From assembly GCA_001602435.1 (NCBI GenBank), contig CP012156.1:1632001-1696000 (forward strand): a stretch of 64,000 nucleotides of DNA, written 5' to 3'. A program made the translations under genes and the position numbers. Numbering within the stretch: position 1 is the first letter of the stretch; each line of letters starts with the position of its first letter. Under the pieces are notes generated by a model. That model was not told the origin of the DNA, ran no database searches, and saw only the letters and a program-made list of their open reading frames with translations. Positions 47,925 through 57,647 of the stretch are shown in pieces. The stretch is from Hyphomonadaceae bacterium UKL13-1 (GTDB taxonomy: Bacteria > Pseudomonadota > Alphaproteobacteria > Caulobacterales > Aquidulcibacteraceae).

Positions 47925-48425
47925 TTAGTCGAACAAGGCATCAATATCGTCTTGAGCGCCGCCGGCGGCGCCGCCATGCACCATGCCGTCGAGCATCATG
48001 ATAGACGATTGCAGCGCCATGGTGGTTTCAGCGATGAAGTCATCCACGGGCGCGCCTTTCTGGATAAGCCCTTCAGCCTGCGTGATGGCCTGCAGCAGCA
48101 AATCGCATGTCTCTTGGCTCAGGGCGTCAAACGGGCCTTTGATCGCAGGGTCTGCATTTTGATAGGCCAGAATGGCCAAATCCTTGGCCTGAAAGCCAGA
48201 GCGCGCAAAATGCTGCTCATAGGTCAAGGGTTCCCAATTGCGCAGTTCTTCAATCATATCGGGCATGTCGCTCAATAGGCCAAACAACATGACGGCCTCA
48301 TTGAATACATTCAAATAGTCAGTCGCGAGGCCCGTCGCAGGCATAATATTGGCTTCAGTCAGGACATCAGGGTCCCACCAAGCAAGCTCTACCACTGTTT
48401 CACTACCATCATGTACATCAAACAT
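47925..48425 (-). CDS. Conserved hypothetical protein
   Basis: 166 residues, unrecognised. Acidic and helical, beginning MFDVHDGSETVVELAWWDPDV and ending in GGAQDDIDALFD. The W-W-D-P-D-V and acidic C-terminus are its most distinctive features. No membrane segment, signal or known motif. It is 22 bases from the GST gene on the opposite strand and upstream of the ligase gene at 48472, with only 46 bases between them and no terminator, so those two may be co-transcribed. Confidence 0.55.
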   Translation of the reverse strand: MFDVHDGSETVVELAWWDPDVLTEANIMPATGLATDYLNVFNEAVMLFGLLSDMPDMIEELRNWEPLTYEQHFARSGFQAKDLAILAYQNADPAIKGPFDALSQETCDLLLQAITQAEGLIQKGAPVDDFIAETTMALQSSIMMLDGMVHGGAAGGAQDDIDALFD

Positions 48426-48471
48426 GCGCCTATCTTAACGCAACATTTGTCAATATTTTCTTTTCAAGCCA

Positions 48472-50265
48472 TCAATATCTGATTTGCCCGAGCTGAAATG
48501 CTTCATAAATCTCAGCGGTGAGAGGCTCGTACAGACGTGTAGCTGGATTCATCCAGACCATGGGGTCGGAAATCTGGGCGGGATCAAATCCGGCTTTGAC
48601 CAAATCGACCTTACGATATTTAAAGGTGCCCGTGACTTCCATTTCGGTTTGGAAGCGCAAAAACAGCGGCACGGCATAGCTGGGCAATTCAGTCCGCACG
48701 TGGGCCGACAGGGCTGCCAAATCAATCGGTTTAGGCGCGACAATCACAGCCATCCCAGCCCGACCATCGGCGTGGGGAACATCCACGCCATAGACGTTAG
48801 CCTGCTCTATACCGGGATAGATGCACAAGGCCTCGCCCACTTCATTGGTCGAGACATTCTCGGATTTCCAACGATAGGTGTCACCAATGCGGTCGACGAA
48901 GTAAAAATAGCCGAGCTTATCTTGCTTTAAGAGGTCGCCAGTGCGGAACCATAAATCGCCTTTCTCAAAGACGTCACGCAAAAGCTTCTTTTCAGATGCA
49001 GCCTTATCGTTCGCATAGCCGTCAAAACGGGCGCGCACATTGGTGGTATCGATCTTGCCAATCGCCTCGCCCACTTCATCAAACGCGCACTTCTCGCACA
49101 GGCCCTCTTCGTTGCGGATTGGTTTTTCTTCTTCAATATCAAAGCGAACCAGCTCTACGTTGAAGCGCTTCTTCAGATAGCCCGGAATACGACCAACTGC
49201 ACCTAGCTTGCCCTCGACATTGATGAAGCTGACATTGCCTTCAGTTGAGCCGTAGAACTCGCAGATCAGCGGGATTTTGAAGCGCTCTTCCGCCCGGGCC
49301 CATACGTCTGGACGAAGACCATTGCCGAAGCAGGATTTAAGTTTGTGCGTTTGCTCCTTCGGATGCGGCGGCACGCTGACCAAATAGCGGAACAATTCGC
49401 CAATATAGGCAAAGACCGTACATTCGTTGTCGACAATATCATCCCAGAATTGGGTGGCAGAAAACTTGCGACGCAAAACCAAGGTCGCCCCCGTATTCAA
49501 AACAAGGCCGACACCGCAAATCCCGCCTGTGCCGTGATACAGCGGTAGCGGGCAATAAACGCGGTCGCCGGGCCCTGTTTTGGTGGCTGCGATAAAGGAG
49601 CGGCTCATGCCTTGGGTCCGCAAATGCGACAAGGTGGCGGCTTTCGGATTGCCCGTCGTGCCAGACGTATAGACATAGAGACAGGGGTCTTTGGCGGTCA
49701 GCATTTCGCGATAAGCGCGCGAGGGCCGCTTATTGCTCTGCGCGTTTAAGGCGCGGTCCAAGTCATTGGCGTTGGGGATTAGACCGCCAGCAGCCCAAAC
49801 TGACACGCCAGCTAGTTGACCATCAATCGTGCTCCAAAGATCGGCCTGCTCCGCGCCGACGATTGCCGCTTTGGACTTGGCGATGGTCACGCAATGGAGA
49901 AGCGAGGGACCTTGCAGATTGTGATTGATCAAGGCGACGATCACGCCAACCTTGGTAAGGCCGTACCAAGCGGCCAAATAGTCTGGCCGATTCTGCATGA
50001 AGAGCGACACCACGTCGCCCGCCTTCAGACCAATCGACACCGCCCAATGCGCATAAAGGTTCGCGCGCCCGTCAAATTGGCCATAGGTCCAGGTTTTACC
50101 CTCAAACATGATGGCGGGCTTGGAATTAAATTGGTCGCAAATCGCTTCCCAATTGTCCGGCAGCAAGACTTGGCTGTCCGGGCTTAAGTCTTTCATCCAA
50201 TTATTGGTGCGACTTAAGGCCGAAAAAAATGTAACCTCGCGCTTGATGCTGTCGAATAGGCCCAT
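48472..50265 (-). CDS. Long-chain acyl-CoA synthetase, FATP/FadD6 type
   Basis: 597 residues. Adenylate-forming ligase of the fatty-acid transport protein group: CLYVYTSGTTGNPKAATLSHLR motif, then RRKFSATQFWDDIVDNECTVFAYIGELFRYL and EFYGSTEGNVSFINVEGKLGAVGRIPGYLKKRFNV, typical of very-long-chain acyl-CoA synthetases. The motif DRIGDTYRWKSENVSTNEVGEAL is the family hinge. GAGGAAA precedes the start. Together with the other ligase and the two dehydrogenases, it points to fatty-acid or related acid catabolism. Downstream genes are unrelated. Confidence 0.93.
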   Translation of the reverse strand: MGLFDSIKREVTFFSALSRTNNWMKDLSPDSQVLLPDNWEAICDQFNSKPAIMFEGKTWTYGQFDGRANLYAHWAVSIGLKAGDVVSLFMQNRPDYLAAWYGLTKVGVIVALINHNLQGPSLLHCVTIAKSKAAIVGAEQADLWSTIDGQLAGVSVWAAGGLIPNANDLDRALNAQSNKRPSRAYREMLTAKDPCLYVYTSGTTGNPKAATLSHLRTQGMSRSFIAATKTGPGDRVYCPLPLYHGTGGICGVGLVLNTGATLVLRRKFSATQFWDDIVDNECTVFAYIGELFRYLVSVPPHPKEQTHKLKSCFGNGLRPDVWARAEERFKIPLICEFYGSTEGNVSFINVEGKLGAVGRIPGYLKKRFNVELVRFDIEEEKPIRNEEGLCEKCAFDEVGEAIGKIDTTNVRARFDGYANDKAASEKKLLRDVFEKGDLWFRTGDLLKQDKLGYFYFVDRIGDTYRWKSENVSTNEVGEALCIYPGIEQANVYGVDVPHADGRAGMAVIVAPKPIDLAALSAHVRTELPSYAVPLFLRFQTEMEVTGTFKYRKVDLVKAGFDPAQISDPMVWMNPATRLYEPLTAEIYEAFQLGQIRY

Positions 50266-50391
50266 GGGGTGCGTTTCCTCTTTTCACCTTTATGGACTGA
50301 CTTGAGCCTGCTTCAAGCGGCTTAGCTGACATGAAGAGCGGTTTTCGCAATAAGTTGAACGCACTGATACACAAATGCATCAGGCATCGCG

Positions 50392-51060
50392 TCATGGGCG
50401 AACAGGCCAGTCTTTTTGGTGATAGGCGCTGTCCCAAAATAGCCACTCATGCTGAGCGCACCGCAGGAAAGCGACCTGCATGCGCGCACGCTCTGCTGGC
50501 CCTGCGGCTTCGGCGGCTGCATTGACGATGGCCTTCATGCGCTCGGTTGCAGCCGCGAAATTTTCGTCCGCATAAGTATCAATCCAAGCCTGATAGAAAT
50601 TGTTGGGCACGCCCTGCTTGGCAATCGTGGTGCCGACATCTTGATAGAGCCAAAAGCATGGCAAGACGGCGGCAGCCAAAACCGCGAAACTATCGGTGAC
50701 GGCTGTGGCCAGCATGAAATTCACATAGGCCTCGCAAGCCGGTGTCGCGGCTGCCGTTTCTGCCGCTCGGGGATCCATGCCGAATTGCTCAAGGTAACCG
50801 GCATGTAGCGCACGCTCGACAATGATGGCCACTTCAGCAGCTTTAGAGAATTCCAAGATTTCATCCGCTGCCGGGGCTTTCGCCGCACCCAAAGCCAGAA
50901 CCCGCGCATAGCCCTGAAGGTACAAGCTGTCTTGGATCATATAATGCGCAAAGGCTTCGCGGGATAAAGTGCCGGCCGAAAGTTCGGTGTTAAAGGGGTG
51001 GGCGTGGACGGCTTCGCGCAATTTGGCGGCTGCCGCCCAGACATCATCGGTAAAAGCCAT
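50392..51060 (-). CDS. tenA: TenA family thiaminase II / aminopyrimidine aminohydrolase
   Basis: 222 residues. All-helical TenA fold. The catalytic Cys135 (AVLPCFWLYQ) and Glu205 (CAQHEWLFWD) fall on the same numbers as in Bacillus TenA. TenA hydrolyses aminomethyl-pyrimidine, a breakdown product of thiamine, to the hydroxymethyl form used for new thiamine, and can hydrolyse thiamine itself. It begins three bases after the TonB receptor stop, so the receptor and TenA form one operon under the TPP riboswitch: uptake then salvage of thiamine or its pyrimidine breakdown products. Confidence 0.95.
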   Translation of the reverse strand: MAFTDDVWAAAAKLREAVHAHPFNTELSAGTLSREAFAHYMIQDSLYLQGYARVLALGAAKAPAADEILEFSKAAEVAIIVERALHAGYLEQFGMDPRAAETAAATPACEAYVNFMLATAVTDSFAVLAAAVLPCFWLYQDVGTTIAKQGVPNNFYQAWIDTYADENFAAATERMKAIVNAAAEAAGPAERARMQVAFLRCAQHEWLFWDSAYHQKDWPVRP

Positions 51061-51063
51061 GAC

Positions 51064-53190
51064 CTAAAACTCCCGTCGCAGACTAAAGGTGACTTTGCGC
51101 CCGCGGTTGATGGTGAATGTGTCAAACGGGCCGCCGGGGCCAAGACCTGCCAACAAGCCTGTCATGCCTTGGCCAAAGGCGGAAATAGCCCAGCGTTCGT
51201 CAGTGACATTTTGGGCGTGCAGAATTGCAGTCCAATCGCCGCGCCTTGCGGTGAATGTCAGGTCGGTCCACCAACGCGCCGGGGAATAGAGCACATTGTC
51301 GATCTCATAAAAGGTCTTGCCGGCATAATTGGCGTCGATGCGCCCGGTTAGATAAACCTCATCAAGGCTTACGCTATATTTTGCTGAGACTTTACCCGTA
51401 TCCTTGGGCGCATTGGGGATGGCCTTGCCGCTATAATCCCGCGTGGCGGGGGAACCCAAAAGCGGATCGGTCGCAATAAAGCGCTCAATCTTGGTATCGG
51501 CCAAAGCATAGCTGGCCGACAGGTCGAGGCCGTCCAAGGGCTCTAGGAAGATGCTGACCTCTAGGCCCCTCACCGTCACTTCGTCCACGTTCAAGGTCAC
51601 CGACTGATTGTCGATGAACGTATAGTTTTGGTAGTCTTCCACCTTATTGGAGAAGACATTGAGCTCCAGCCTGCCAGACACATTAGGCAATTGCTGTTTC
51701 CAGCCCAATTCCAACGAGGTCGTGATCTCTGGCTGATAGGTAGCCTTCCAGATGGAGCTGGCGGCTGGGGTCGGGTTGAAACCGCCGGGGCGATAGGCCT
51801 CGCCGTAGGTGAGGAAGAGATTGGTATCCCCGCTTAGCCATTGCGCTGTCACACGGGGCTGAAAGCGTTCGAATGTTCCTTCGCGGCGGGAGATCACAGG
51901 CCCGCCAACTTGGCTCAAAATCGTCTGCGACCGCTCATCCCGATCCAGCCTACCTTGTGCTTCCAGCTTAAATGCATCGGTCAATTGATAGCCAAGGCCG
52001 CCAAAGACAGAAGTCTGATGAGATCGCGTCAGATAGCGCGGCGCTGGGCCACCGAATAACAAGGGGCCAAAATCGTCGGTGCGGTCCTTGTCGGTGTCTT
52101 GAACAAAAAGGCCCCATTGATGGGTGAAGTCCTGATTATCACTCGACACCCAGCGCACTTCTGCCGTGGTGGCGCGGATATCAATGGGCTGGCGAATAGG
52201 TTGAATACCATTTGGGAAGGCCGGAAAGCCAAAGAAGGTCAAAGGCCCCGGCCGATAATCCAATTCCTCGTCCCAACGCTTGGCATAGGAATCCCGGGCG
52301 ACATAGGCCGACAAAGTGCCGTCAGCGAATGGGCGTGAAGCTTTCGCAACCCCCTGCCCCCAGCGTCGTTTCGATTGGCCGGGATAGTCGCCGATTGGAT
52401 TAATCAGGACTTTGCCAGAGAGACGGCCTGCATTCTTGCCCGTCACATTGTTAGAACTCGCCCAAGCGGCCCCACCTTCATCTTCCAGATATTGAAGCTT
52501 GAAGTCAAAGTTCCAGCCTAAAGCGGGACCAGTCAGACGCAGACGTGCGCTGCGGGTGTCAACGGAATCGACCAGACGATTGAGCGTGGTGTTCTTGATC
52601 CAGCCATCGGCAGACGACCACAGGCCCGAGGCCCGCAAATTCCAGTCGGCGCCAAGTTCGAAGCTATGGGCAGCCTCAATCTCGCCCAAACCACCATTGC
52701 CTGCGGTGGCTTCAAGATAAGAGATACTTTGCCCAGTGCGAATGCCAATCACGCCGCCTGAGGCATTCTTGCCAAAAAGTGCTCCCTGCGGTCCCTTTAA
52801 AACCTCTATCACGCGGACATCATAAAGGCGTGGCGTGAACAGCTCCGTATCGGCCAAAGGCACACCGTCGAGCACCATGGCGACGGAAGCCTGCTGCAAA
52901 CGGTCGGTTGTTGCACCTCGGATCGAGAGGATATTGGTGCCGGGGTCTTGGTCATTGACCATCCAAACGCCGGGGACGGCTGTTGCCACATCGTCGACTG
53001 AAGCAACCCCATCTGCGCGGATGATCGTTGCGGCAGCAGCGGTATTGAACTTGAATTCCTGACGTCCCCGAACGGTGACGAGTTCGGTTTCCTTGATGGA
53101 ACTTCCAAGCACGATCGGGTCTGCTTCTGCAGGTTGAGAAACAGGTTGCGCAGCTTGCGCCACAGCGAGAATTACGAGTGATAAAGTCAC
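51064..53190 (-). CDS. TonB-dependent outer-membrane receptor, probably for thiamine or a thiamine breakdown product
   Basis: 708 residues from the GTG at 53190. An ORF start at 53214 would lie inside the riboswitch, while GGAGGGG sits five bases before the GTG. A signal peptide (LSLVILAVAQAAQPVS) is followed by the plug domain: a TonB-box-like ETELVTVRGR, VDDVATAVPGVWMVND, and TNILSIRGATTDRLQQASVAMVLDGVPLADTELFTPRLYD. The beta-barrel ends in a C-terminal Phe (FSLRREF), the outer-membrane signature. The substrate is inferred from the riboswitch and the tenA partner, and is not proved. Confidence 0.9.
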   Translation of the reverse strand: MTLSLVILAVAQAAQPVSQPAEADPIVLGSSIKETELVTVRGRQEFKFNTAAAATIIRADGVASVDDVATAVPGVWMVNDQDPGTNILSIRGATTDRLQQASVAMVLDGVPLADTELFTPRLYDVRVIEVLKGPQGALFGKNASGGVIGIRTGQSISYLEATAGNGGLGEIEAAHSFELGADWNLRASGLWSSADGWIKNTTLNRLVDSVDTRSARLRLTGPALGWNFDFKLQYLEDEGGAAWASSNNVTGKNAGRLSGKVLINPIGDYPGQSKRRWGQGVAKASRPFADGTLSAYVARDSYAKRWDEELDYRPGPLTFFGFPAFPNGIQPIRQPIDIRATTAEVRWVSSDNQDFTHQWGLFVQDTDKDRTDDFGPLLFGGPAPRYLTRSHQTSVFGGLGYQLTDAFKLEAQGRLDRDERSQTILSQVGGPVISRREGTFERFQPRVTAQWLSGDTNLFLTYGEAYRPGGFNPTPAASSIWKATYQPEITTSLELGWKQQLPNVSGRLELNVFSNKVEDYQNYTFIDNQSVTLNVDEVTVRGLEVSIFLEPLDGLDLSASYALADTKIERFIATDPLLGSPATRDYSGKAIPNAPKDTGKVSAKYSVSLDEVYLTGRIDANYAGKTFYEIDNVLYSPARWWTDLTFTARRGDWTAILHAQNVTDERWAISAFGQGMTGLLAGLGPGGPFDTFTINRGRKVTFSLRREF

Positions 53191-53198
53191 AGTGTCCC

Positions 53199-53306
53199 CT
53201 CCCTTCGCCGGCATGATCCGGAGCAGGTTCTACGGGTCGCCACGCGACAATCCTTCTGGACTGTTTATGGCCTCTCAGCCCCTCATCGTGGGGCTCCCCG
53301 GTGTGT
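53199..53306 (-). promoter_or_regulatory. TPP (thi-box) riboswitch
   Basis: On the minus strand the conserved core reads GGGGAGCCCC, GGGGCTGAGA, then GACCCGTAGAACCTG, CCGGATCATGCCGGCG and a terminal AAGGGAGG. These are the standard helices and pyrimidine/pyrophosphate-binding loops of the thi-box. The terminal GGGAGG is itself the ribosome-binding site of the TonB receptor, nine bases before its GTG, so thiamine pyrophosphate is expected to block translation by sequestering that site. It lies between thiG and the receptor. Confidence 0.95.
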
Positions 53307-53361
53307 GGGCGGGGTAGGCCCGCACTGTAAAAGCGTCAAGCTGTTGACGCAGATAGCGCGG

Positions 53362-54159
53362 CTAGATCAGGCCGGCCAAGGGGCTGGATGGGTCGGCATA
53401 GCGCTTACGTCCCATGCGGCCAGCCAAATAGGCGTCGCGACCGGCAAGAACCGCATGCTTCATGGCGCGTGCCATGCGGATGGGGTCTTTGGCTTCGGCA
53501 ATGGCGGTATTCATCAAGACCCCATCGCAACCAAGTTCCATTGCAATTGCAGCTTCTGAAGCGGTGCCAACCCCTGCATCGACCAGGACTGGCACGCGGG
53601 CTGCTTCGACGATCAAGCGAATATTGACGGGGTTTTGAATGCCGAGGCCCGATCCAATCGGCGCGCCCAATGGCATAATGGCGCACGCGCCTGCATCTTC
53701 CAGCCTGCGCGCAAACACGGGGTCATCGGTGCAATAGACCATGACGTCAAAACCCTCTTTCACCAGCACTTTGGTGGCTTCCAACGTCTCAATCATATCC
53801 GGGTAGAGCGTCTTTTGGTCGGACAACACTTCCAGCTTCACCAGAGACCAGCCGCCAGCTTCGCGGGCAAGGCGAAGCGTGCGCAAGGCATCTTCGGCGG
53901 TGAAACAGCCCGCCGTATTGGGCAAATACGTATAGCGCTTGGGGTCTACATAGTCGGTCAAGCGCGGCTGGCTGGGGTCTGACAAATTGACCCGCCGTAC
54001 AGCAACCGTGACGATCTCAACGCCCGCAGCCTCTGCCGCCGCCGCATTCTGGGCATAGTCGCGATACTTGCCCGTGCCGATGATCAGGCGCGATTTAAAG
54101 GTGCGCCCGGCAACGGTCCAGCTATCATCGTGATTGAGGTCTTTAGCTGCTTCGGTCAA
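53362..54159 (-). CDS. thiG: Thiazole synthase
   Basis: 265 residues from the TTG at 54159 (or longer, to 54189, overlapping thiS). With ThiS thiocarboxylate and deoxyxylulose phosphate it forms the thiazole phosphate of thiamine. TIM-barrel features are present: [58 protein letters not shown], and [33 protein letters not shown]. The Lys of VKLEVL is the Schiff-base residue. It overlaps or directly follows thiS, so the two are co-translated. Confidence 0.95.
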   Translation of the reverse strand: MTEAAKDLNHDDSWTVAGRTFKSRLIIGTGKYRDYAQNAAAAEAAGVEIVTVAVRRVNLSDPSQPRLTDYVDPKRYTYLPNTAGCFTAEDALRTLRLAREAGGWSLVKLEVLSDQKTLYPDMIETLEATKVLVKEGFDVMVYCTDDPVFARRLEDAGACAIMPLGAPIGSGLGIQNPVNIRLIVEAARVPVLVDAGVGTASEAAIAMELGCDGVLMNTAIAEAKDPIRMARAMKHAVLAGRDAYLAGRMGRKRYADPSSPLAGLI

Positions 54160-54163
54160 ACCC

Positions 54164-54364
54164 TCATCCCCCGCCAACAAATTGCACAAATTCCAATTGG
54201 TCGCCGTCGGCCAAAATGGTCTGATCCCATTGCGACTTCATCACGATTATGCGGTTACGCTCTATCGCCACGCCACGTGGATCAGCGACCAAGCCCGAGA
54301 CCAAAGTAGTCAAACTGGTCCCAGCTTCAATCTGATGTTCTTCACCATTGAGATAAATGATCAT
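54164..54364 (-). CDS. thiS: ThiS sulfur carrier protein
   Basis: 66 residues, ubiquitin-like. [21 protein letters not shown] at the start, [21 protein letters not shown] in the middle, and a C-terminus ending VGGG. The terminal Gly-Gly pair of ThiS is thiocarboxylated to deliver sulfur for the thiazole. The ending here has one extra glycine beyond the usual GG, so the functional end may need trimming or simply tolerates it. It is first in the thiS-thiG unit. No TPP riboswitch is visible ahead of it. Confidence 0.93.
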   Translation of the reverse strand: MIIYLNGEEHQIEAGTSLTTLVSGLVADPRGVAIERNRIIVMKSQWDQTILADGDQLEFVQFVGGG

Positions 54365-54501
54365 CGCACCCTCTTTGGCGCGTGATATGGGCGGGCTTGG
54401 CTGGTTTGATCAAGGCAGTTGTGCAGGAAAGCAGTCATAAGATGCAACCAATTCAGCAAGTCCACCTTTCCCTTTAGGCAAAGCAAGGTTACACCTAGTT
54501 C

Positions 54502-54948
54502 ATGGAAAAAGCGATTTTTGTGCTCAATGGGCCAAACCTCAACCTGTTGGGCACGCGCGAACCTGAGATTTACGGGACCGATACGCTGGCGGATGTGGAA
54601 GCCGCTTGCACTGCGCTGGCCGGAACCTTGGGGTTTAAGCTTGTCTTCCGTCAGTCCAATAGCGAAGGCGAATTGGTTGATTGGCTGCAAGAAGCCCGTG
54701 ACCAAGGTGCTGGCGTTTTGCTCAATGCTGGCGCGCTGACCCACACCTCGCTTGCGATCTATGATGCGATCAAGGCTATGAGCATTCCCGTCATAGAGAT
54801 CCATTTGTCGAATCCTTTGCGGCGCGAAGCGTTTCGTCATCATTCTTATGTCGGTATGGCTGCCACCGGCACAATCGCGGGCTTCGGTCTGCACTCTTAC
54901 GTGCTGGGCATAGAAGCCCTCGCCAAGAAACTATCGGTCAAAAGCTGA
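54502..54948 (+). CDS. aroQ: 3-dehydroquinate dehydratase, type II
   Basis: 148 residues. Converts 3-dehydroquinate to 3-dehydroshikimate in the shikimate pathway. Active-site elements: NGPNLNLLGTREPEIYG with Tyr24, the QSNSEGELVDWL loop, LLNAGALTHTSLAIYDA, and the catalytic His in VIEIHLSNPLRREAFRHHSY. Type II enzymes are dodecamers and unrelated to type I. It lies 51 bases upstream of accB on the same strand, an order seen in many alphaproteobacteria. Confidence 0.96.
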   Translation: MEKAIFVLNGPNLNLLGTREPEIYGTDTLADVEAACTALAGTLGFKLVFRQSNSEGELVDWLQEARDQGAGVLLNAGALTHTSLAIYDAIKAMSIPVIEIHLSNPLRREAFRHHSYVGMAATGTIAGFGLHSYVLGIEALAKKLSVKS

Positions 54949-54999
54949 CCCTTTTGCCCCAACAAACCAAGGCCCAAAGCTGGCCTACAGGAGAGACGA

Positions 55000-55482
55000 A
55001 TGAGCCAATCAGGATTCGACACAAAATTGGTCAAGGATCTTGCCCGTATCTTGCGCGACACAGACCTGAGCGAGATTGAAGTAGAAAACGAAGGGGTTCG
55101 GGTGCGCGTTGCGCGGCAAGCCAGCGTCGCCCCCCAAATGGTTCATGCCCAAGTGCCAGTTGCTTCGGCACCAGTAGCAGCAATGCCAGCCGCACCAGCG
55201 CCAGCCGCAGCGGCAGCGGCGGCCCCAGCAGCTGATCCTGCCAAACACCCAGGAGCAGTCGCCTCGCCCATGGTTGGCACCGTCTATACTCAGCCCGAGC
55301 CCGGTGCTGCTGCCTTTATCAAAGTGGGCGACACGGTGAAGGAAGGCCAGCAGCTCTTCATCATCGAAGCGATGAAGACCATGAACCCTGTGCCTTCGCC
55401 ACGTTCTGGCACCGTCACAGCGATTCTCGTCCATGATGCACAACCCGTTGAGTATGGCGAAGCGCTCTGCGTGATCGAATAA
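55000..55482 (+). CDS. accB: Biotin carboxyl carrier protein of acetyl-CoA carboxylase
   Basis: 160 residues. An N-terminal helix-rich part and an Ala/Pro-rich linker (about 45-80) are followed by the biotinyl domain, with biotinylated Lys126 in EAMKTMNPV (the usual form is EAMKMMN). It carries the carboxybiotin between the AccC and carboxyltransferase subunits, the first step of fatty-acid synthesis. GGAGA lies seven bases before the ATG. It is 15 bases ahead of accC, the conserved accB-accC pair. Confidence 0.97.
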   Translation: MSQSGFDTKLVKDLARILRDTDLSEIEVENEGVRVRVARQASVAPQMVHAQVPVASAPVAAMPAAPAPAAAAAAAPAADPAKHPGAVASPMVGTVYTQPEPGAAAFIKVGDTVKEGQQLFIIEAMKTMNPVPSPRSGTVTAILVHDAQPVEYGEALCVIE

Positions 55483-55497
55483 TCAGGAGACACACAG

Positions 55498-56856
55498 GTG
55501 TTTGATAAAGTTCTGATCGCCAACCGCGGCGAGATTGCCCTGCGGATTCACCGCGCCTGCAAAGAAATGGGAATCACCACCGTGGCGGTCCATTCAACAG
55601 CGGACGCGGACGCGATGCATGTACGCTTGGCCGATGAAAGCGTCTGTTTGGGCCCGCCCGCCGCTGCGAAATCCTATTTGAATATCCCAGCCCTGATCGC
55701 AGCGTGCGAAATTACTGGCGCGCAGGCTATCCATCCTGGCTATGGCTTTTTGTCGGAAAATGCCCGCTTTGCCGAAATCATTGACGCGCATGGCCTCGTC
55801 TTTATCGGCCCGCGCGCTGAACACATCCGCATGATGGGCGACAAGATTGCCGCCAAAGCTGCCGTGAAGGCTGCCGGCATTCCCGTGGTGCCAGGTTCTG
55901 ACGGTGGCATTTCAGACGATGAGACCGCTTTGGCGGTAGCCGAAGAAATTGGCTATCCCGTGCTGGTTAAGGCCTCCGCCGGTGGCGGTGGTCGCGGGAT
56001 GAAGGTGGCCCATTCCAAGGATGAGTTGTCGGTCGCGCTTTCCATGGCCCGCACCGAAGCCAAAAACGCCTTCGGTGATGACACGGTGTACCTCGAGAAA
56101 TATCTCGGCAAGCCGCGCCACATCGAAATCCAAGTGATCGCAGACGAGTTCGGCAATGTGGTTCATCTGGGCGAGCGCGATTGTTCGCTTCAGCGTCGCC
56201 ACCAAAAGGTTTGGGAAGAAGCCCCCTCACCCGCGCTGAACGCTGAAGAGCGCGCCGAGATTGGCGACATCGTGGTCAAGGCCATCAAGTCGCTGGGCTA
56301 TTTGGGCGTCGGCACCATCGAATTTCTCTATGAAGAGGGCCGCTTCTATTTCATCGAAATGAACACCCGCCTACAAGTAGAGCACCCCGTCACCGAGATG
56401 ATTACTGGTGTGGACTTGGTGCGCGAGCAAATTCGGATTGCCGCCGGCATGCCTTTGTCCTTCACTCAAGAAGAAGTTGTCTTTGAGGGTGTGGCGATTG
56501 AGTGCCGGGTCAATGCCGAAGATCCTGTTACCTTTGCCCCGTCGCCCGGTACCATTACGGACTTCCACGCCCCAGGTGGCTTGGGCGTACGCTTGGATTC
56601 AGCCATTTATACTGGCTATAAGATCCCGCCTTATTACGACAGCTTGATCGGAAAATTGATCGTACATGGTCGTAACCGCAATGAATGCCTGATGCGTTTG
56701 CGGCGTTCTCTGGCTGAAATGGTCGTTGGCGGGGTGAAGACGACGATCCCGCTCTTCCTGCGACTGGTGCAAGAACGCGACATCATTGATGGCGACTACA
56801 ATATCCACTGGCTGGAGAAATGGTTGGCCGAACAAGCTGAGGAACCGCGTGCATGA
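55498..56856 (+). CDS. accC: Biotin carboxylase subunit of acetyl-CoA carboxylase
   Basis: 452 residues, GTG start. Carboxylates the biotin of AccB using ATP and bicarbonate. ATP-grasp motifs include [15 protein letters not shown], the [38 protein letters not shown] loop, [22 protein letters not shown], and [13 protein letters not shown]. The ORF overlaps aat by four bases (ATGA). All catalytic segments are intact. Confidence 0.97.
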   Translation: MFDKVLIANRGEIALRIHRACKEMGITTVAVHSTADADAMHVRLADESVCLGPPAAAKSYLNIPALIAACEITGAQAIHPGYGFLSENARFAEIIDAHGLVFIGPRAEHIRMMGDKIAAKAAVKAAGIPVVPGSDGGISDDETALAVAEEIGYPVLVKASAGGGGRGMKVAHSKDELSVALSMARTEAKNAFGDDTVYLEKYLGKPRHIEIQVIADEFGNVVHLGERDCSLQRRHQKVWEEAPSPALNAEERAEIGDIVVKAIKSLGYLGVGTIEFLYEEGRFYFIEMNTRLQVEHPVTEMITGVDLVREQIRIAAGMPLSFTQEEVVFEGVAIECRVNAEDPVTFAPSPGTITDFHAPGGLGVRLDSAIYTGYKIPPYYDSLIGKLIVHGRNRNECLMRLRRSLAEMVVGGVKTTIPLFLRLVQERDIIDGDYNIHWLEKWLAEQAEEPRA

Positions 56857-57647
56857 GCAAGGGCTTTGGCCCGGACGAGCTTTTGGCATGCTATGCGCGG
56901 GGGACTTTCCCGATGGCAGACGGGCGGGATGACCCCCGCCTGTTTCTGGTTGATCCAGACCAACGCGGCATCCTTCCGCTGGACCAAGTCCATATCCCGC
57001 GACGCCTCAAACGCACGGTCCGTACGACCCCCTATGTGGTGACCATCAACCAAGCCTTTCGTGAGGTGGTGGAATTGTGCGCGGCACCCAGTGGCGAGCG
57101 GACTGAGACCTGGATCAATCAGCCAATATTAGAGCTTTACGACGGTCTGCACCGCCGCGGGCATGGCTTTAGTTTCGAGGCTTGGCACGAGGGTGACTTG
57201 GTGGGTGGGCTCTATGGGGTTCGTCTCGGGGCGGCTTTCTTTGGCGAGAGCATGTTTTCGCGCGCGCGCGATGCCAGCAAAATTGCCCTTGTCCATCTGG
57301 TCGCGCATCTGATTGCAGGCGGGTTTCGCCTGCTAGACACGCAGTTTTTGACCGATCATTTGACGCAATTCGGCACCTTGGAGGTCAATCGCAAGACCTA
57401 TCATATGCTTTTGGCCGAAGCGATTACGTGCCCTTCGACTTTCCCAGTGCCGGGGCTGCTGGTGCCGGAGCCGCAGGAACAGGACCTGTCCGCGGCTCAG
57501 ACTCACCTGGATCTGCCTCCGGCGCAACCGGTACCGATGCCGCTGCATCTGGACCTGCCGCGCCCGCTTTGCCTTCAGAGCGCGGGCGCGCTTTGTTTAG
57601 AGACGATTGAGTTGCACTTGGCGGCGCAACTGCCCCTTCACAACTAA
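56853..57647 (+). CDS. aat: Leucyl/phenylalanyl-tRNA-protein transferase with long C-terminal tail
   Basis: 264 residues. Adds Leu or Phe to the N-terminus of proteins with basic N-termini, making them N-degrons for ClpS-ClpAP (both encoded in this window). Core motifs: [61 protein letters not shown] and [20 protein letters not shown]. The normal core ends near residue 191. The last 74 residues (proline- and leucine-rich) have no family counterpart I know and lie entirely on the opposite strand of the DUF2155 gene, in a 224-base overlap. It overlaps accC by ATGA. Confidence 0.93.
   Translation: MSKGFGPDELLACYARGTFPMADGRDDPRLFLVDPDQRGILPLDQVHIPRRLKRTVRTTPYVVTINQAFREVVELCAAPSGERTETWINQPILELYDGLHRRGHGFSFEAWHEGDLVGGLYGVRLGAAFFGESMFSRARDASKIALVHLVAHLIAGGFRLLDTQFLTDHLTQFGTLEVNRKTYHMLLAEAITCPSTFPVPGLLVPEPQEQDLSAAQTHLDLPPAQPVPMPLHLDLPRPLCLQSAGALCLETIELHLAAQLPLHN

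Noticed and set aside
54365..54501. Second TPP riboswitch ahead of thiS
   Set aside because: The conserved CTGAGA and ACCTG-type segments are absent here; only the copy at 53199-53306 is real.
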